Assembly: GCA_039798725.1 (NCBI GenBank)
Contig: JBDKFJ010000002.1
Coordinates: forward strand, 160,923 to 224,922
Direction: 5' to 3'
DNA: 64,000 nt
DNA from: CAJCIW01 sp039798725
Lineage (GTDB): Bacteria > Chlamydiota > Chlamydiia > Chlamydiales > Rhabdochlamydiaceae
Shown here piece by piece: positions 9,410 through 18,289 of this stretch; positions within the stretch are counted from its first letter, which is position 1; each line of letters opens with the position of its first letter. The position numbers and the translations under genes are program-made. The notes under the pieces are model-generated. The model had not been told where the DNA came from, ran no database searches, and was given only the letters and a program-made list of their open reading frames with translations.

Positions 9410-9416
9410 TTTATAT

Positions 9417-9902
9417 ATGATAAAAAAAGAAGAGTTTTTACCACAGAAGATAAAAAGATCACAGAGGCCTTTTGTTCCTCATTTCCCTGTGTTTTTTCTA
9501 TCTTGTGTGGTAGCGATTCTTCCGACTTCCTTTCTTCAAGCAGATTTTCTACTCGATGATGTGATGCCTAAGGAAATACAGATCAAGACGGGTGTCTATA
9601 ACTTAAATACCGCACAAAAAGAGGCCCTAGAAAGCTGGTTAAACCAAACTTTTGTATTAAAAACCACCCCTTCCCAGACTACACACCCCCTTTCCGTATT
9701 GATTAATATAGATAATGGACAGAGGTTACAACTCTCTGATAACTCAATCTGGCAAATTGCCCCCTCAGACGTTAAGACAGCTGCCTTATGGATTACTCCT
9801 GTGCCCATTACCATTAAAAACAGCTCTGACCCCAACTATCCCTACCTTTTGGTTAATACCCTTTCTAACCACTCGGTCAAAGCAAAAAAGCTCTCCTATT
9901 AA
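9417..9902 (+). CDS. Hypothetical exported protein
   Basis: I do not recognise this 161-residue protein. After a basic N-terminus it has a hydrophobic stretch (VFFLSCVVAILPTSFLQA) that looks like a late signal peptide or membrane anchor, followed by a small, mostly polar domain without Cys. The start at 9417 lies only 8 bp past the preceding terminator and has no obvious ribosome site, so a later internal start is possible. It lies 28 bp before clpB on the same strand. Confidence 0.55.
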   Translation: MIKKEEFLPQKIKRSQRPFVPHFPVFFLSCVVAILPTSFLQADFLLDDVMPKEIQIKTGVYNLNTAQKEALESWLNQTFVLKTTPSQTTHPLSVLINIDNGQRLQLSDNSIWQIAPSDVKTAALWITPVPITIKNSSDPNYPYLLVNTLSNHSVKAKKLSY

Positions 9903-9929
9903 AATGCATTTTTCCTATAAAATGCAGGT

Positions 9930-12485
9930 ATGCATGACTTATTTACCGATGCAGTTCAAGAAGCTTTTCATAAAAGCTTAAGTTTAGCTAAGGAAAAGCA
10001 GCACTCACAGCTCACAGAGCATCATCTTTTATGGGCTTTCCTACAAGACCCTAAGGGGTACTTCTCTACTCTTTTTTACAAGATTGTCAAAGATCCAAAA
10101 GCCCTTATAAAAAGGATGGAAGAAGAACTAGAGAAGCAGCCAACACTGTCGACCCCGCAAGATCCCACTGTTTCTTCTTCTCTACAAGCCGTCATTCACA
10201 AAGCAAAGTCTCTACTAGAAAAGTGGAAAGATACGTATATTGGTAGCGACCATCTTCTGTATGCCCTATTAGATAAGTATAAGGCCGCCCCTTTACAAGA
10301 TGTTGAAAAGACCATTCAATCCATGCGAGGAACAATGCAAATGGACTCCCCTTCTTCTGAAGCAAAATTTCAAGCGCTAGAGAAATACTGTATCAATCTG
10401 ACAGAGCGAGCACGTCAAGGCAAACTCGACCCTGTGATTGGAAGAGATGAAGAGATCAGACGTACCATGCAGGTCTTGAGCCGCAGGACAAAGAACAATC
10501 CCCTTCTTATTGGGGAACCGGGGGTAGGGAAAACAGCGATTGCAGAAGGGCTTGCCCTGCGTATTGTCCAAGGAGATATCCCTGACTCTCTGAAAAATAA
10601 ACAGCTTTTTGTTCTCGATATGGGAAGCCTCATCGCAGGAACTAAATTTCGTGGAGAATTTGAAGAGAGGCTCAAAGGGATTCTGACAGAGGTAGAAAAC
10701 CAAGAGGGCAATATTTTGCTCTTCATCGATGAAGTACACACTCTTGTAGGAGCTGGCGCAACAGAAGGGTCTATGGATGCTGCCAATCTTCTAAAGCCGG
10801 CGCTGGCTCGAGGAGTGCTCCACTGTATTGGGGCTACCACCTTAAATGAATACCAAAAGCATATCGAGAAAGATCCGGCTCTTGAGCGCAGATTCCAAAC
10901 TGTCCTTGTTCAAGAGCCCTCGCCCGAAGATGCGATTGCGATTTTAAGAGGACTGAAAGAAAGATACGAGATCTATCATGGAGTGCATATTACAGAAGAG
11001 GCGCTGCACGCAGCTGTTTTCCTCTCTTGTCGCTACATTACAGATAGACGACTGCCCGATAAGGCCATTGACCTCATCGATGAGGCAGCCAGCATGATTC
11101 GGCTACAAATCGGCAGCCTTCCCCTTCCTATTGATATCAAGGAAAGAGAGCTATCATCACTAATTGTCAAACAAGAGAGTCTCAAAAAAGATGACTCGGC
11201 GCTTGCGCAAGCCGAGACAAAAAAGCTGTCATCACAAATTGGATCTCTCAAAGAAGAGATTGGGGTGTTAAGAGGGCAGTGGAATGAGGAAAAAAAGCTC
11301 ATTGAAAAAGTAAAAGAGAAAAAAGACACAATGGAAAGACTCCGTTTTCAAGAAGAAGAAGCGGAGAGAAAAGCGGACTACAATAAAGTCGCAGAACTGC
11401 GCTATAGCAAAATCCCGGCTCTCAAAAAAGAACTTGAAGAGGCGCAACAGGAGTTATTTAATAAACCGCATCGGCTATTGCAAGAAGAAGTGGATGAGCC
11501 CCTTGTCGCACAAATTGTGGCCAAATGGACAGGCATTCCGGTGACTCGGATGCTGGAAAAAGAGACCAAGCGACTCCTCAATCTAGAAAAGATGCTAGGC
11601 GAGCGTGTGATTGGCCAAGAACTTGCAATTTCTGCTGTCAGCGACGCCATCCGCAGATCGAGGGCTGGACTTAACGATCCCGCACGTCCCATGGGGGTAT
11701 TTCTGTTTGTGGGACCAACCGGTGTCGGTAAGACAGAACTTGCCAAGGCGCTAGCCGACCAGCTGTTCAATCAAGAAGAAGCGATTATCCGCCTTGACAT
11801 GTCTGAATATATGGAAAAACATAGTGTGTCGAAGTTGATCGGCTCTCCTCCCGGCTATGTAGGGTATGATGAAGGAGGGCAGTTAACAGAGGCGCTGAGA
11901 AGACGCCCTTACGCTATTGTACTCTTTGACGAAATAGAAAAAGCGCACCACGATGTGTTCAATATCTTATTACAGATCTTCGATGATGGGAGACTGACCG
12001 ACAGTAAAGGACGGCATGTCAATTGTAAAAATGCGCTCTTTATCATGACATCGAACCTAGGTTCTGATGTACTGCTCGAAAAGAAACACAAAACCAAAGA
12101 AGCGATCTTAGACAGCTTAGATCCGATGTTAAAAAAGCACTTTCGCCCTGAATTCCTTAACCGTCTTGATGAGATCCTCCCCTTCCTTCCCTTGCAAGAA
12201 AAAGATATGGAAAAAGTGGTCCTCATCCAACTCAAACGGGTAGAAAAATTACTTCTCGACAAGCAAATTCACCTCAAATGGGAACCCTCTGCTGTGGCCC
12301 ACCTTGCAAAAGAAGGGTATGACCCTCTATATGGAGCTCGTCCGCTAAAACGGCTGATCCAGCATGAGGTTGTTAACCTACTTTCCCAGGCAATTCTCAA
12401 AAGCGAAATTAAGAGCGGGGATGTGGTAACTCTTGCACTGGAAGCTTCTGCCATAACACTTTTGCACCGTAAAGGCAAAGAGTAG
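9930..12485 (+). CDS. clpB: Chaperone disaggregase ClpB (Hsp100)
   Basis: ATP-driven cytoplasmic disaggregase that rescues aggregated proteins together with DnaK. The 851-residue protein has the full layout: N-domain (1-140), AAA+ domain 1 with Walker A GEPGVGKTAIAEGLA and Walker B LLFIDEVHTL, a central coiled-coil middle domain (about 390-510) that separates ClpB from ClpA, and AAA+ domain 2 with GPTGVGKTELAKALA and IVLFDEIEKAH, then the C-terminal D2-small domain. A CIRCE heat-shock operator is not visible upstream. The last 77 bp overlap the 3' end of a convergent MFS transporter gene. Confidence 0.97.
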   Translation: MHDLFTDAVQEAFHKSLSLAKEKQHSQLTEHHLLWAFLQDPKGYFSTLFYKIVKDPKALIKRMEEELEKQPTLSTPQDPTVSSSLQAVIHKAKSLLEKWKDTYIGSDHLLYALLDKYKAAPLQDVEKTIQSMRGTMQMDSPSSEAKFQALEKYCINLTERARQGKLDPVIGRDEEIRRTMQVLSRRTKNNPLLIGEPGVGKTAIAEGLALRIVQGDIPDSLKNKQLFVLDMGSLIAGTKFRGEFEERLKGILTEVENQEGNILLFIDEVHTLVGAGATEGSMDAANLLKPALARGVLHCIGATTLNEYQKHIEKDPALERRFQTVLVQEPSPEDAIAILRGLKERYEIYHGVHITEEALHAAVFLSCRYITDRRLPDKAIDLIDEAASMIRLQIGSLPLPIDIKERELSSLIVKQESLKKDDSALAQAETKKLSSQIGSLKEEIGVLRGQWNEEKKLIEKVKEKKDTMERLRFQEEEAERKADYNKVAELRYSKIPALKKELEEAQQELFNKPHRLLQEEVDEPLVAQIVAKWTGIPVTRMLEKETKRLLNLEKMLGERVIGQELAISAVSDAIRRSRAGLNDPARPMGVFLFVGPTGVGKTELAKALADQLFNQEEAIIRLDMSEYMEKHSVSKLIGSPPGYVGYDEGGQLTEALRRRPYAIVLFDEIEKAHHDVFNILLQIFDDGRLTDSKGRHVNCKNALFIMTSNLGSDVLLEKKHKTKEAILDSLDPMLKKHFRPEFLNRLDEILPFLPLQEKDMEKVVLIQLKRVEKLLLDKQIHLKWEPSAVAHLAKEGYDPLYGARPLKRLIQHEVVNLLSQAILKSEIKSGDVVTLALEASAITLLHRKGKE

Positions 12486-13617
12486 CCCCTAAGGCTAAAA
12501 CAACGATTGGAGAAGTCAGATCACAGAGAAATCCCCCGATGAGGGGAACAACCGCTCCACGGAGTGCATGCATTAACAGATTGGCACGTGTATACGGCAA
12601 GCTATTTTCCCCTCCTGCAAAGAGCGTCCCTGAAAGGTTCCAAATCAAGTGACTTCCTGCTTGAGCTACCCCATATAAAAAGAAAGCAAGATAGAGAAAC
12701 GAAGGGTTCCATAAGGTGCCGAGCAAGCAAAGAGGAAACAGACCAAAGCCGCAAAGGACTCCAACTGTTAACTTCAATATAGGAACTTGAGACAGTCCCT
12801 TTGCCCATAAAAAAGAAGAAAGAGCAATGCCAACTGCCATAAATACAAACCGCGCAGTGACAACATTTGTGTAAGAGAGCTGTAATATATCAGCATAATA
12901 AGCGGAGGTGGCCGGTAAAATGAGCATCAAAGCAGATCCGCCAAACATGAAAATCTTCTGAAAGTAGGCAAATGATGGATTATCTCTCATCAGCTGAAAG
13001 CTCTCTTTCCACGGCTTTGTCCAATGTGTCAAGGGGGGCTTTTCCTCTTGCATGACAGGCACCTTTAGGGAAGAAAAAAATAGAAGCCCGGTAAGTCCTA
13101 AAAGTCCTCCTGCACAAAATAGGGTAGACCAACCCACACTCTTTGTATCCAAAAGCCCTCCAAAGAGCAGCCCCAAGATACCACTTTCCACAAAGCTTAA
13201 AACAAAAAGTAGAGAAAATGTCTTTTCACGAACGCTTTTTGGCAATTTTCTTTTTAACACTTCGATGAGAGAAGGAATGGCTGCTTTGCTAAAGAGCTGA
13301 TATAATCCTGAAGCCAAAAGTAAAAACCAAAAGCCACCGGCCCAAGGGAAAAATAGAAAGGGAAGATAGGCCAAAACCGAAGCACTTACGTAATTCCAGA
13401 CAAGGTGTCCCTTCCTCTCTTTTACATAAGCGCTCCAGTAGAATGAAAAAAGAGAGAGCACAGGGCGGAGAGTCAGGAAAAGAGAGATCTGAAACATCGA
13501 TGAGCCAAACTCTTTGCGCAGCAAAAAGGGGATGAGGGTATAGAGAGCCACCAAGGGCTCTGCTGCCAAATTCATCCAGAGTAAAGAAAATTTTGTCCTT
13601 CGAATATCTTCTGTCAT
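12409..13617 (-). CDS. Major facilitator superfamily transporter
   Basis: A 402-residue polytopic protein with about 12 hydrophobic helices and a longer hydrophilic loop after helix 6 (PVMQEEKPPLTHWTKPWKESF), as in MFS carriers. The loop 2-3 motif is poorly conserved (SAYVKERKGH), so I cannot name a substrate. It converges with clpB and their coding 3' ends overlap by 77 bp, so transcripts of both would be antisense to each other at the ends. It could be an efflux or a host-metabolite uptake carrier. Confidence 0.8.
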   Translation of the reverse strand: MTEDIRRTKFSLLWMNLAAEPLVALYTLIPFLLRKEFGSSMFQISLFLTLRPVLSLFSFYWSAYVKERKGHLVWNYVSASVLAYLPFLFFPWAGGFWFLLLASGLYQLFSKAAIPSLIEVLKRKLPKSVREKTFSLLFVLSFVESGILGLLFGGLLDTKSVGWSTLFCAGGLLGLTGLLFFSSLKVPVMQEEKPPLTHWTKPWKESFQLMRDNPSFAYFQKIFMFGGSALMLILPATSAYYADILQLSYTNVVTARFVFMAVGIALSSFLWAKGLSQVPILKLTVGVLCGFGLFPLCLLGTLWNPSFLYLAFFLYGVAQAGSHLIWNLSGTLFAGGENSLPYTRANLLMHALRGAVVPLIGGFLCDLTSPIVVLALGATLCLYGAKVLWQKLPVQELPHPRS

Positions 13618-13671
13618 TTTACTCGGCCAAGAGTAACATATTCCCTATTTCTTTACCAAAGGGGGGTCTTT

Positions 13672-14478
13672 ATGAAAAAAAATATTATTTACACCCTGCT
13701 CATCCTATGCTTCATCTGGGGTCTAATTCGCCTAGAGAGAACCTGTTTCAAGAGAGGGGGCTGCTTTTTTCATCATATGTTTTTAACTCACCTACCCTAC
13801 GACCCTAGGTGGGATCTCCCCCCCGTATCCCCGGAAATTCTCGATATTCTCACAACACAAAAATTCCATTTTCTCAAAAAAGGAGCGGCCATGGCAGCCT
13901 TTGTCTCAGAAGATGGGCAATATGTCATCAAATTCCACTGCTACCCCTCTGCCCTAAGACTCCTTCCCTGGATAAAGCCCCATAAAGATCGGAATCGACA
14001 CCTTGCCAAACGGAACCGCTGTTTTTTAAACTATAAAAATGTCTATACAGATCTTGGCACAGAATCCGCCCTCCTTGCTATGCATCTGAATCCAACCGAC
14101 ACAATCAAAAAAAATATCACACTTGTTGATAAACGAGGGATTCTTCTCTCCTTTCCTCTAGACACTCTCTCATTTGTCGTACAAAGAAAGGCAACCCGCC
14201 TCTTCAATGCGATAGATGACCTTCTCTTAAAAGGACAAATCGAAGAAGCTCGCAATGTTATAAAAAGCGTGAAAGCACTGGTAGCAAACGACTATAAAAA
14301 AGGATACATCGATAACGATCCCATCTTGTACAGAAACTATGGCGTATTAGAGGGACAAGCCATGCATATCGACATTGGAGACTTGACCAAAACTGAAAAC
14401 GATCCAGCAGGGCTTCACCACTATCTAGAAGAGGTCTTATCCCCTCTAAAAACCAGATACCCCGATCTATTTAGATAG
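13672..14478 (+). CDS. Membrane-anchored protein with possible kinase-like fold
   Basis: A 268-residue protein with an N-terminal hydrophobic helix (NIIYTLLILCFIWGLI) that likely anchors it. The rest has kinase/APH-like landmarks in the right order: a Gly-containing loop then a Lys (GQYVIKF, Lys 87), a hinge-like stretch (LSFVVQRK), a catalytic-loop-like segment (YIDNDPILYRNYG, Asp 214/216 and Asn 222) and a metal-loop-like MHIDIGDL (Asp 234). No family name can be given; an inactive pseudokinase or an unrelated fold remains possible. The start follows a G-rich stretch. Its 3' end overlaps the next, convergent gene by 12 bp. Confidence 0.65.
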   Translation: MKKNIIYTLLILCFIWGLIRLERTCFKRGGCFFHHMFLTHLPYDPRWDLPPVSPEILDILTTQKFHFLKKGAAMAAFVSEDGQYVIKFHCYPSALRLLPWIKPHKDRNRHLAKRNRCFLNYKNVYTDLGTESALLAMHLNPTDTIKKNITLVDKRGILLSFPLDTLSFVVQRKATRLFNAIDDLLLKGQIEEARNVIKSVKALVANDYKKGYIDNDPILYRNYGVLEGQAMHIDIGDLTKTENDPAGLHHYLEEVLSPLKTRYPDLFR

Positions 14479-14913
14479 TGTGCCGGGCATGAACTCTTTG
14501 AATTGGGATTGCAGGGAAGAGGGAAATACCTCGTCAATCCCCTTTTTGTCATACATGATAAAGTAAGTACAGGCCACCATCATCCCAAATGAGGGGCTAA
14601 AAAGAGCAATGACAAGCGCCATAGCACACACAACGGACCTTCGCAAAGACACCCATTTACGCCCTTGCCATCCCTGTAATTGGGAGATCTTACCGGCTGT
14701 GACAAAACGCCCTACGACGGATACGACAAGACTTACCAGCGCATAAGCCATCCAGATGATATCTGCCACAAGCAAAAGTAAAAAGAAAAGTCGCGCTGCT
14801 ACTTGAGAAAAAAGCTGTCCCTTTTTTTTCGGGCTTATCTCTTGTGGTATCGGAGAGAGATCTTCTTGGGGATACTCATCTTCTTGTCTTGTAGAAAAGT
14901 CATAAATGGGCAT
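14467..14913 (-). CDS. Hypothetical membrane protein
   Basis: I do not recognise this 148-residue protein. The first ~35 residues are polar and acidic/proline-containing; two hydrophobic stretches follow (LFFLLLLVADIIWMAYALVS and VVCAMALVIALFSPSFGMMV) separated by a basic loop. The pattern fits a small inner or inclusion membrane protein. It lies 8 bp downstream of sthA on the same strand and may be cotranscribed with it. Confidence 0.6.
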   Translation of the reverse strand: MPIYDFSTRQEDEYPQEDLSPIPQEISPKKKGQLFSQVAARLFFLLLLVADIIWMAYALVSLVVSVVGRFVTAGKISQLQGWQGRKWVSLRRSVVCAMALVIALFSPSFGMMVACTYFIMYDKKGIDEVFPSSLQSQFKEFMPGTLSK

Positions 14914-14921
14914 TCGATACT

Positions 14922-16319
14922 CTACTTACGATGTTTCAATTTATTCATTCCATTCAGGGCTGCAATTCTGTACCCCTCGGCATAGGTCGGGTAGTTAAAC
15001 ACTTGGTCGATAAAATAGTCAACACGCGCTTTAAAACTCATAGCCACTTGTCCTATGTGAATGACCTCTGTCGCAGCTCTTCCGATCACGTGAATTCCAA
15101 GGATTTCTAACGTGTCTGCATGAAACAGGATTTTAAACATACCCGGGTCATTTCCGACAATCTGATTACGCGCAATCTCATAATAATAAGCTCTGCCGAC
15201 CTCGTACTGAAACCCTAACTTCTTGAGCTCATTTTCCGTATACCCGCAAGAGGAAATTTCGGGAATAGTATAAATGCCAATTGGATAAAAAGAAGGAAAT
15301 GCATGAGAGGTTGCGCCAAATGCATGGCGCACAGCAAGCCTGCCTTGCTCCATACTCGTGGATGCCAATGCCGGAGATCCGATGACATCCCCTACCGCAT
15401 AAATGTGGGGCTCTTTTGTCTGGAAGAGAGTGTTGACCGGAATAAATCCTCGACTGTCTACGTCGATCCCGATACTCTCTATGTTAAGATCTGAAACATT
15501 AGCTTCTCTCCCTAAAGCATAGAGCAACATATCTGCTTTGAGAATCTCTCCTCCTTTTAACGCCACCTCTACACCCTCTGCTACTTTCCGAATCGCCTCG
15601 GCTTCTGTATTGCCCTTCACTTTCAGTCCAAGATCAATTAAGGCCTTTTGTAAATGCATGCCAATCTCTTCGTCTAAAAGAGGTAACAGATGCCCTCTTT
15701 TGTCTACAACTGTAACCTCTGTACCAAGAGCTGCAAAAAAACTGGCATATTCAGCACCGATAATTCCCCCTCCGAGCACAATTAATGTCTTTGGCACATG
15801 GTCGATATCGAGAAGGCGAGTAGAATCCAATATACGCTCGTGATCGAAGGGGATGTTATTCGGATTACGGGGGCAAGAACCGGAGGCAATTAACACAACC
15901 TCTGCTTTGACTCGGTAGCGTACATTGCCAGAAGCATCTAAAATCCGGAGATGATGGGGATCTTCAAAACAAGCCGTTCCATGTTCTGAGCGAATCTTAT
16001 TTTTTTCAAATTGCCGCTTGAGCATCTCTCTCTGGTTGTGGAGTGTAAGATGCAGTCTAAAATTCAAATCATTAATTGAAATTTCATGTTGCTCCGTCCG
16101 CTGTCCATAGAAATTACGCTTATAAAAATCGGTGAGCTCTAAAATTGCCTCTCGCAGTGCCTTTGATGGAATCGTTCCTGAATTGAGGGCAGCGCCTCCA
16201 AGATGGGGGTCTTTTTCTATGACAAGAACCGTTTTTCCAAGCTTTGCAGCCTGTATAGCTCCCTTTTGGCCAGCTGGGCCCGATCCAATCACAGCCAAAT
16301 CCACAACAATCTCTTCCAT
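14922..16319 (-). CDS. sthA: Soluble pyridine nucleotide transhydrogenase
   Basis: FAD enzyme that moves hydride between NADPH and NAD+, balancing the two pools. The 465 residues contain the FAD-binding GSGPAGQKGAIQA, NAD-binding GGGIIGAEYASFFAALG and GDVIGSPALAS blocks of the flavoprotein disulphide reductase family. The region that carries the redox Cys pair in lipoamide dehydrogenase reads GGAALNSGTIPSKAL, without Cys, which excludes a disulphide reductase. The C-terminal half follows E. coli SthA closely (YTIPEISS, VGRA, QIVG, ILGIHVIGRAATEVIHIGQ). Even the single Cys of the E. coli enzyme is absent. It diverges from rpmB. Confidence 0.9.
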   Translation of the reverse strand: MEEIVVDLAVIGSGPAGQKGAIQAAKLGKTVLVIEKDPHLGGAALNSGTIPSKALREAILELTDFYKRNFYGQRTEQHEISINDLNFRLHLTLHNQREMLKRQFEKNKIRSEHGTACFEDPHHLRILDASGNVRYRVKAEVVLIASGSCPRNPNNIPFDHERILDSTRLLDIDHVPKTLIVLGGGIIGAEYASFFAALGTEVTVVDKRGHLLPLLDEEIGMHLQKALIDLGLKVKGNTEAEAIRKVAEGVEVALKGGEILKADMLLYALGREANVSDLNIESIGIDVDSRGFIPVNTLFQTKEPHIYAVGDVIGSPALASTSMEQGRLAVRHAFGATSHAFPSFYPIGIYTIPEISSCGYTENELKKLGFQYEVGRAYYYEIARNQIVGNDPGMFKILFHADTLEILGIHVIGRAATEVIHIGQVAMSFKARVDYFIDQVFNYPTYAEGYRIAALNGMNKLKHRK

Positions 16320-16377
16320 AGGATCCCCAGCTTCTTTTTTTTAGAATATCAAAAATTATTTTTAATTCAATCCCCTC

Positions 16378-16407
16378 TTGATGCAATTTCTTATTAACTG
16401 CTAAGAT
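16378..16407 (+). promoter_or_regulatory. Candidate promoter for rpmB
   Basis: TTGATG and TAAGAT lie 18 bp apart, pointing transcription toward rpmB with a predicted start near 16414 and an AAGGAG ribosome site a few bases later. Called by eye in a short divergent intergenic region. Confidence 0.5.
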
Positions 16408-16436
16408 TTCCCCTTTTGTTGAAGGAGTACACCCAA

Positions 16437-16712
16437 ATGTCCAAACGATGTCAGGTTACCGGCAAAGTCCCTATGTTCGGTAGATCTTATGCGATCCGCG
16501 GGATTGCGAAAAAAAAGAAAGGGATTGGTCTTAAAGTCACAGGCATTAAAATCCGCCGTTTTCAGCCTAACCTGCAGAAGAAAAAGCTCTGGTTTGCAGA
16601 TGAAAACCGATTCGTAACCCTCCGCTTAAGCGCAGGAGCTCTTCGCACAATTGATAAAAACGGCCTTGCAGCTGTTGTTCGAGCGATGCGCAAACGTGGG
16701 GAAAAAGTTTAA
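16437..16712 (+). CDS. rpmB: 50S ribosomal protein L28
   Basis: A 91-residue basic protein matching L28: MSKRCQVTGKVPMFG at the N-terminus and a Lys/Arg-rich body. I chose the ATG at 16437 preceded by GAAGGAG at 8-base spacing; the frame extends 7 codons further up but that does not fit the family. In Chlamydia rpmB also lies near a phospholipase D gene and the malQ-sycE-copN cluster. Confidence 0.96.
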   Translation: MSKRCQVTGKVPMFGRSYAIRGIAKKKKGIGLKVTGIKIRRFQPNLQKKKLWFADENRFVTLRLSAGALRTIDKNGLAAVVRAMRKRGEKV

Positions 16713-17664
16713 GTTTTTTTGGGTTTTAGGTGGTGCAGCCCTTCTTTTTGCATTTTATGCATGTAGGGTTGTGCTGCCTTCTCCGAATGACCCTTTACTT
16801 TTTTATTCCAACCAAACCCGCCATAACATTCATTCTACATTCTCTAAAGCAATCACAAAAGCTCAAGAGTCTGTCTATCTCAGTTTCTATGGCATCTCCG
16901 ATGCTAAGATGATTTCTTTGCTAGGAAAAAAGGAAAAAGAGGGCCTTGCCTTAAGGATTGAATATGATCCTTCTGCATCCTCCCCTCTAAAGAACCAACT
17001 TCAATCAGCTCTGCCCATTAAGACAAAAGGGCTCATGCATCGAAAAATTGCCGTCATAGACCATTCTACTGTCTTCCTAGGGTCTGCCAACTTTACAACC
17101 ACCTCTCTTAACCATCATGCCAACCTCATTTTGGGCTTTTACCATCCTCCTCTTGCCCATTACCTCGAGCGCCCTTTTTCTAATGAGTTTCAATTTAAAA
17201 CCGGTGCTACCGACGGACACCTTTTTCTTCTTCCGGATCCGAGTCAAAAAAGCTTTACTCACCTCCTATCTTCTATAGAAAAAGCCTCTGATTCGATTCA
17301 GGTCGCCATGTTCACACTCACCCATCCGATCCTTGTAGACGCTCTCATTGCCGCCAAAAAAAGAGGAGTGAACATCTCTGTTGCTATCGACTACTACACA
17401 GCAAGAGGGGCTAGCAAAAAAAGTATCGATAAACTTTTGAAAGAGGGAATTACCTGCTACTACAGCCAGGGCAAAGAGCTTCTCCACTACAAATGGGCTC
17501 TTATCGACGGCTCTTGCTTTATTATGGGCTCTGCCAATTGGACAACAGCTGCGTTCAATAGAAACCAAGATTTTCTTCTTTTTTTGACTCCCCTCTCTTC
17601 CAAACACAAACAATTCATCGACAGACTGTGGGACATCATCATAACGGAGGCTCAAAAAAAGTAG
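16696..17664 (+). CDS. Phospholipase D superfamily protein, exported or membrane-anchored
   Basis: This 322-residue protein carries two HKD motifs, the hallmark of active PLD-family enzymes: HRKIAVIDHSTVFLGSAN in the first half and HYKWALIDGSCFIMGSAN in the second. A hydrophobic helix (FFWVLGGAALLFAFYA) at the N-terminus suggests a signal anchor. The GTG at 16696 overlaps rpmB by 17 bp and gives a compact signal; a TTG at 16651 is also open. Chlamydial PLD proteins are numerous, and the one next to rpmB (CT084) is the likely counterpart. The substrate (phospholipid or nucleic acid) cannot be told from sequence; the 'PLD-nuclease' subgroup is comparable in size. Confidence 0.88.
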   Translation: MGKKFKFFWVLGGAALLFAFYACRVVLPSPNDPLLFYSNQTRHNIHSTFSKAITKAQESVYLSFYGISDAKMISLLGKKEKEGLALRIEYDPSASSPLKNQLQSALPIKTKGLMHRKIAVIDHSTVFLGSANFTTTSLNHHANLILGFYHPPLAHYLERPFSNEFQFKTGATDGHLFLLPDPSQKSFTHLLSSIEKASDSIQVAMFTLTHPILVDALIAAKKRGVNISVAIDYYTARGASKKSIDKLLKEGITCYYSQGKELLHYKWALIDGSCFIMGSANWTTAAFNRNQDFLLFLTPLSSKHKQFIDRLWDIIITEAQKK

Positions 17665-17698
17665 GTGTTGTATACTAAAGAAAAACCTGAGGTCTTTT

Positions 17699-18289
17699 AT
17701 GGAAATGCTTTCGATGGCGTTCACTCTTTTTTTACTTATGGATCCCATCGGTAATGTGCCGATCTTTGTATCGGTTCTCAAAGACATTCCAGGAAAACGC
17801 CATATGCGGATCATCTTACGAGAACTTATTGTAGCCCTTGCGATCATCATTCTTTTTCACTTTATAGGAGATGGCCTCCTCTCTTTCTTACACGTCTCTA
17901 TGCCCACAATCCTCATCTCAGGCGGTGTGATCCTATTTATCATTGCACTCAAAATGATTTTTCCTTCGAAAGCAGACAATGATGCGCCTGTTGGAAATAA
18001 AGAACCCTTTATTGTTCCTCTAGCAACCCCCCTTGTTGCAGGACCTGCTGTCCTTGCAGCAGTTATGCTCTATTCAGGACAGAAGAGCCTCTCCTCTATC
18101 ACCACTATTGGAGCCATTGTCATTGCTTGGGGAGCCTCTACTTTAATCCTTATGAGCTCCTCTGTATGGAAAAAGCTCTTGGGCAGTCGAGGACTGACGG
18201 CTTGCGAGCGCCTTATGGGCCTTATCCTAACACTGATTGCCATCGAGATGTTTCTAGAGGGCGTCACGCTATTTGTAAATCACACATGA
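17699..18289 (+). CDS. MarC-family integral membrane protein (UPF0056)
   Basis: A 196-residue protein with six predicted helices and the family's hallmark N-terminal block (LFLLMDPIGNVPIFVSVL) and central VPLATPLVAGPAVLAAVML. MarC/YhgN proteins are widespread inner-membrane proteins of unestablished function. Its stop overlaps the truA start in an ATGA, suggesting coupled translation. Confidence 0.9.
   Translation: MEMLSMAFTLFLLMDPIGNVPIFVSVLKDIPGKRHMRIILRELIVALAIIILFHFIGDGLLSFLHVSMPTILISGGVILFIIALKMIFPSKADNDAPVGNKEPFIVPLATPLVAGPAVLAAVMLYSGQKSLSSITTIGAIVIAWGASTLILMSSSVWKKLLGSRGLTACERLMGLILTLIAIEMFLEGVTLFVNHT

Noticed and set aside
9903..9929. CIRCE heat-shock operator before clpB
   Set aside because: No TTAGCACTC/GAGTGCTAA pair is present in the short gap or in the upstream gene end.
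10377..12262. Several long minus-strand reading frames inside clpB
   Set aside because: They lie opposite a well-conserved gene, are rich in Ser/Leu/Arg as expected of shadow frames and have no recognisable motif.
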